64,000 nucleotides of DNA from Lucifuga dentata (Eukaryota > Chordata > Actinopteri > Ophidiiformes > Bythitidae), in contig VXCM01000720.1 in the NCBI GenBank assembly GCA_014773175.1, positions 91,039 to 155,038 on the forward strand. The letters are read 5' to 3'. The notes beneath the pieces are model-generated. The model did not search any database. It was not told where the DNA came from and saw nothing but the letters and a program-made list of their open reading frames with translations. The position numbers were made by a program, and so were the translations under genes. The stretch's first letter is position 1; every line of letters starts with the position of its first letter. Shown here in pieces: positions 45,139 through 64,000 of the stretch.

Positions 45139-45141
<3 letters not shown>

Positions 45142-45188
<47 letters not shown>
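45142..45188. repeat. (GA)n microsatellite in the slc17a7 leader
   Basis: About 23 GA units, ending in an N (45189) 44 bases before the start codon, so it lies in the 5'UTR or core promoter. Its length is uncertain because of the N. Confidence 0.9.
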
Positions 45189-45232
45189 NCGGAACGTACT
45201 CAGCACACCGGCCCGGTCACGGAGCGGTAAGG

Positions 45233-60352
<15,120 letters not shown>

Positions 60353-60860
60353 AAGATTGACATGATGCAGGTGTAACAAAAGATAAAGAAAATGAGAAGA
60401 TTGTTTCTGGATTAAAAAAAAGAGTCACTGCAATACTGAATGGAACTGTTGTGTGCTTTTGTATAATATCTGCAATTGCACATACAAAAAAAAAAAAAAA
60501 TGCATTTGGTCATTTGAGCGTGTGTGTATGTGTTTGTACGTGTGCATGCAGGTGTCAGAGTGGTTCCTGCACATAAGAACATATTTATTTGCAAAAGCTG
60601 AAATCATCTCCCAGAATTCCTTCCTGCTCCTGAGCCCTTTGATTGGCTGGGGGATTGTATTTTAAAAAGAAGTACAGTACATCAGTGAGGACATTCTGTG
60701 CTGTCTTTGTGTGTGTGGGTGTGCTTGTGTTTGTGCGTGGTGAGCTTTTTACTTGTGCAACAACTCTCTTAAGGCACTGGCATTGTGTTGCATCTCAATT
60801 TTTTATTTTTACTGTTCTGGGAAAGCAGCAATGGGTGGTTTTAAAATAAAGCTTTGGAGT
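60353..60860 (+). terminator. slc17a7 3'UTR and polyadenylation signal
   Basis: About 490 bases after the stop, AATAAA occurs at 60845-60850 and is followed by a G/T-rich stretch. An A-rich run near 60486 is not a signal. Confidence 0.55.
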
Positions 60861-61583
60861 TTACAGCAGTTGCAAACTACAAAATATAATGAATCAACTT
60901 GGCAAAGTCTATTATTCACAGCTCCCACACATAATAGAGATCATATTAAGCATTTAATGAAATCAGAATAAAAATTAAGGCTACTATTTTGCATAACTTG
61001 TTGTGTTGCATAATAGCAGGTTGGTAGCCTACACTGGTTCGTAGTCATATCTCAAACACTGAGTGACTCCTTTACAACTTTCTCAGATATCGGAAAGGTG
61101 CTTTATTAGTCTATGTATGTGTAAAGGTGTAAGGCTTTTGTGATATCAAACTCCGTATGTGTGTGTGCGTGTGTAGGTAAATGCTTGAACTTGTGCACAA
61201 AGCTGTATGTGGCGCCTAGCTATAAGTCTCACCTGGGTCTGAACTAACTAGGTCAGGTGCAGCTAGGCCGAACGGGTTGCAAAGCACATATTGTGAGTAA
61301 TCACCAGACACTTGTGACTTTGTGTTTGGTGTAGAGTTTGTAGAATATGATGGTTGCTTTACTGCTGAGGTGATAACTCCTGCAGGATGACAGTTAAAAA
61401 AATATTCCTTGCTGCCTCTGTTTTGCCTTTTTTCAGTATTTGTCTTCTCCCTATAAATCTTTTTATTCTCTGTCAGTGCTGTTTTAAAGTATTAAATGTC
61501 ATCATGTATGAGTTGGTAGGTCACAGTTTACAGATTGTGGGTTTGTAGAGGGAGGGTGAAAAAGGGTGAAAAATTGTGTGTCN

Positions 61584-61628
<45 letters not shown>

Positions 61629-62419
61629 GCCATGTTGGGTGCAGGTGCTGAAACATTGTGCGGTGAGCATGTTTTAATGATCGGTCCTGGAGCACAGCGA
61701 TGCAGCTCGCTCATTCCTCTTGTACTTTTACACACAAACTCACAGACATGCAGACATGAACAGGTGCACACACACGCACGCAAGATCTGTATGTTGCGTG
61801 TTCTGACAGATCCTGCTGACACAGTGTTTTATTTTGAAATTAAAAGTACATTTTCAAAAGGCTGTTTTTTTTTTTTAATCAAGTCTAATTCCAGTTAACG
61901 ACTATAGAGTTTTTAAGCTCACATCTCTGACAAATATACGAAATATATGAGTGTTTAATGGAAAAATGTGCACTGGTATGCCAGGAATCCATTATTTTGA
62001 AAGCGGCTAAGACAAATTAGCCTTTTATTTTGTGTGCAATATCTCAAAGACATGAATGATTTCTGTGAACAATTCCATTTTAAGTGTTGTATTGGTGTAT
62101 TTTAAATCAAGTTTCTTCATTGTCTCAGTTTATGGCTATTCCATGTTCTCCTCTTCCTTGATAAAAATCAAATGTATGATTACCTGTTGGGAGTCAGTAA
62201 AAATAACAAAAGGAAATGATTATGTTTAAACAGACAAAAATATGGAAAGTATTCTATGTATAAAAGATGTAGAAGTGAAATATCCTTATGTATAATAAAA
62301 TGTAAGCAATTTGAGATGATACCATTATTTAATCACAATCATGTCATTGTGATTTATCACCAAAAGAGCATGATGGTTGATGATCAGTGAATAATTTCCT
62401 ACATTATGAGCACAATACC

Positions 62420-62465
<46 letters not shown>

Positions 62466-62480
62466 TTTTTTTTTCTCGAC
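60861..62480. other. Gene-free interval downstream of slc17a7
   Basis: It holds a (GT)n array with an N (61573-61627) and a (CT)n tract (62424-62464). I see no confident exon, though upstream exons of the candidate at 62482 would have to be here or further left. Confidence 0.55.
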
Positions 62481-62481
62481 A

Positions 62482-62606
62482 GATGGATGCAGGATTATCT
62501 TGGCGATTTTCGGCAAAGATTAGATAGGAGAACAGATGCACTCTGTGGGAGAGTGAGAGAGAACATGGACGTCACAGACAAGGGTAGTGAAGATGGTGTT
62601 CCATAG
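62482..62606 (+). CDS. Candidate 3'-terminal coding exon of an unidentified gene
   Basis: A strong acceptor context (a long CT/T tract followed by CTCGACAG, ending 62481) opens into a frame reading (R)WMQDYLGDFRQRLDRRTDAL and on through CGRVRENMDVTDKGSEDGVP to a stop at 62604-62606. A canonical AATAAA follows at 62707-62712, then T/G-rich sequence. The peptide is hydrophilic, apparently amphipathic helical at first and acidic at the end. I do not recognise it and found no upstream partner exon, so it may equally be chance or a non-coding transcript end. A single N and a C18 run at 62634-62651 lie in the would-be 3'UTR. Confidence 0.35.
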
Positions 62607-63303
62607 CAGAGAGAAAGGGTGGGGTATGATGCCNCCCCCCCCCCCCCCCCAGTCATATTCAGCTGTGGTCCAACTCAATGCTTTAAGCCTTTATCTGTTT
62701 CTAACAAATAAATTTTGACTCATTTTACCTTGATATTGTCTCTGTTTCCATGGAGACAGTGTGATTATTTCAGCTTCCATTGTGCATTAACCAATCATAA
62801 TCGATTAATAAACTAATGCATTAATCCATTGATCCAAAAATTGATGCAATCGAGCCAATCCACACAGCTGAAATAGCAGTACTGATTGGAAGTCCTTTAA
62901 CTTTTAGTGTGGCAAACTACAGTAGATGCATGTCTTTAAGTCACAGCACTCACAAAAGGCAAACTAACTGTTAAACTGTTACACAGAATACAAATGGATT
63001 GTGAGATGGAGTTAGATAAGAAGAGACATTAGTAAAATAAAGGATAAAAAGTAAAAATTGCACGCCTTTTAGAAGTGTATTGGGAAAAACACATTAATTT
63101 AATCATCATATAAAGATAGAATAGACAGAATAATAAATGGAAATGCTAACTGGCACATTTAATTACAGTTTTAAATATTTACCAATCATAGAATTGATCA
63201 CCTTAAAATATGTTTTTAAATGTATAAATTAATTTATTATAATTCACGCCAGGAAAAAGTCTATAATTATTTTTGGCCATAGTTCAGGCTTCACTCGTTT
63301 CTG

Positions 63304-63411
63304 CCAAACAGCCAATCATGTGCGAATGCGCTTTCTCTACGTCACTCCTCCACTGCATTTTGATTGGTTGATTATTTGAGGCTCCAGGAGCATCGGTGCT
63401 GTTGGGCGTGG
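63304..63411. promoter_or_regulatory. Promoter-like cluster (CCAAT, CRE-like, inverted CCAAT, GC/CACCC box)
   Basis: GCCAAT (63311-63316), TACGTCAC (63338-63345, CRE-like), ATTGG (63363-63367) and GGGCGTGG (63404-63411) fall within 110 bases, in a locally CpG-richer patch of an otherwise AT-rich flank. Direction is not evident; a gene starting beyond the window, or one on the minus strand, would fit. Confidence 0.4.
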
Positions 63412-63937
63412 TTCATGGTGAAGGCCTTGCACGACATGGGTTATTTTTCCCCTGGTTAAATATGTCAGGAGGATTTTTAGATTGATGGCTTTTCACACAC
63501 TGAGCGGCAGCGTGTCTCTAGTTTTAGCAAGACAAGAAGGGTAGAACATTGCAAGAAAAAATATTTTGAGAAGAAAGAAAGCAGAAGAAAAGTAGGGAAG
63601 AAAATAAGTAACTCCACTTACTAGATATAGAATGACATAAATAATATATTTTCTCCTGAAATGTATTGGCCTTAAAGTAGAAAGTCTCTCAGACTGAAAA
63701 TATTCAAGCAAAGCAGACAACACGACAAATTTGCACATTTACTTGAATTGTATACAACTACAGTATCAACTGTAATTGGCAACTTAATTACTTTCCATGG
63801 ATGTATATACAATTTGTAGAGGAGATATGCTGCAGCTTGTAATCTCGTGTATCACAAACTTTAAGTATTTGCTAATTTTGAAAAGTTATTTTTAAAACAT
63901 CCCCACAATGAGTTAACGCATCAGCGTTCCTGAAAAA

Positions 63938-64000
63938 TATCTTCTTCTTTTCCTTTCGGCTTTCCCTTCAGGGGTCACCACAGCGAATCATCTGCCTCCA
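63938..64000 (+). repeat. Dispersed fish retroelement-type repeat, cut by window edge
   Basis: 'cctttcggctttcccttcag', 'gggtcaccacagcgaatcat' and 'ctgcctcca' match a highly repeated percomorph sequence (consensus-like 'ggggtcgccacagcg' and 'atcatctgcctcca'). I believe it is the tail of an L2-type retroelement, but the class is from memory. Confidence 0.6.

Larger units (their letters stand above)
41450..45141. other. Gene-free interval between alpha-tubulin and slc17a7
   Basis: This is the divergent upstream region of both genes. It contains a repeated about 55-bp segment (42137-42190 and 42736-42791), T-rich and G-rich simple tracts near 43510-43580, an AT hairpin at 43823-43850, an hAT-type end, and TTAA-element copy E immediately before slc17a7. 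No exon is supportable. Confidence 0.6.
62720..64000. other. Gene-free right flank
   Basis: AT-rich, with no exon that I can support. It includes the promoter-like cluster at 63304-63411 and the start of a dispersed repeat at the edge. Confidence 0.55.

Overview
This window is vertebrate nuclear DNA, most likely from a ray-finned (percomorph-like) teleost. The evidence is AT-rich sequence with many short GT-AG exons, abundant (GT)n, (GA)n and (CTAT)n microsatellites, fish-type DNA-transposon fragments, and five recognisable vertebrate genes in a compact 64 kb. I rebuilt splice junctions by hand for every gene. Four coding sequences close in frame from ATG to stop: asphd1 363 aa, cabp5 170 aa, slc6a16 693 aa (its start exon is inferred) and slc17a7 584 aa. 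The alpha-tubulin closes at 451 aa once an assembly duplication is discounted. The sez6l2 coding sequence runs off the left edge.

Layout, left to right. 14-6504 (-): 5' coding part of sez6l2 (CUB/sushi neuronal membrane protein). About 6980-7560: a CpG-rich island, probably the sez6l2 promoter and perhaps shared with asphd1. 9316-12624 (+): asphd1 (aspartyl/asparaginyl beta-hydroxylase-like). 16352-19757 (-): cabp5-type EF-hand calcium sensor. About 22738-37288 (+): slc6a16-type SLC6 transporter. 38784-41240 (-): alpha-tubulin, convergent with slc6a16 and preceded by a TATA/CCAAT promoter. 45233-60352 (+): slc17a7 (vesicular glutamate transporter VGLUT1) with a 9.5-kb first intron. About 62482-62712 (+): an unidentified candidate 3'-terminal exon. 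About 63300-63411: a promoter-like cluster. The last 60 bases belong to a dispersed fish repeat.

From my knowledge of the human map, SEZ6L2-ASPHD1 is a head-to-head pair at 16p11.2, while CABP5, SLC6A16 and SLC17A7 lie at 19q13.33. Here they sit side by side with an alpha-tubulin, giving a dense neuronal block: a glutamate vesicle loader, an amino-acid-type transporter, a photoreceptor/bipolar-cell calcium sensor, a synapse-associated adhesion-type protein and a cytoskeletal subunit. I see no operon-like system, CRISPR array, viral genome or toxin locus.

The most useful unexplained structure is a family of at least seven copies of a roughly 0.2-0.63-kb TTAA-flanked, inverted-repeat element, four of them in slc6a16 introns. 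Other points of interest are a Gln where AspH-type hydroxylases carry the 2-oxoglutarate-binding Arg (asphd1), an intact SLC6 sodium-site motif in slc6a16 that I recall as degenerate in the human protein, a VGLUT1 without the mammalian proline-rich tail, a 34-bp perfect palindrome, and single-N joins flanked by exact 59-67-bp duplications that wrongly break the tubulin frame.
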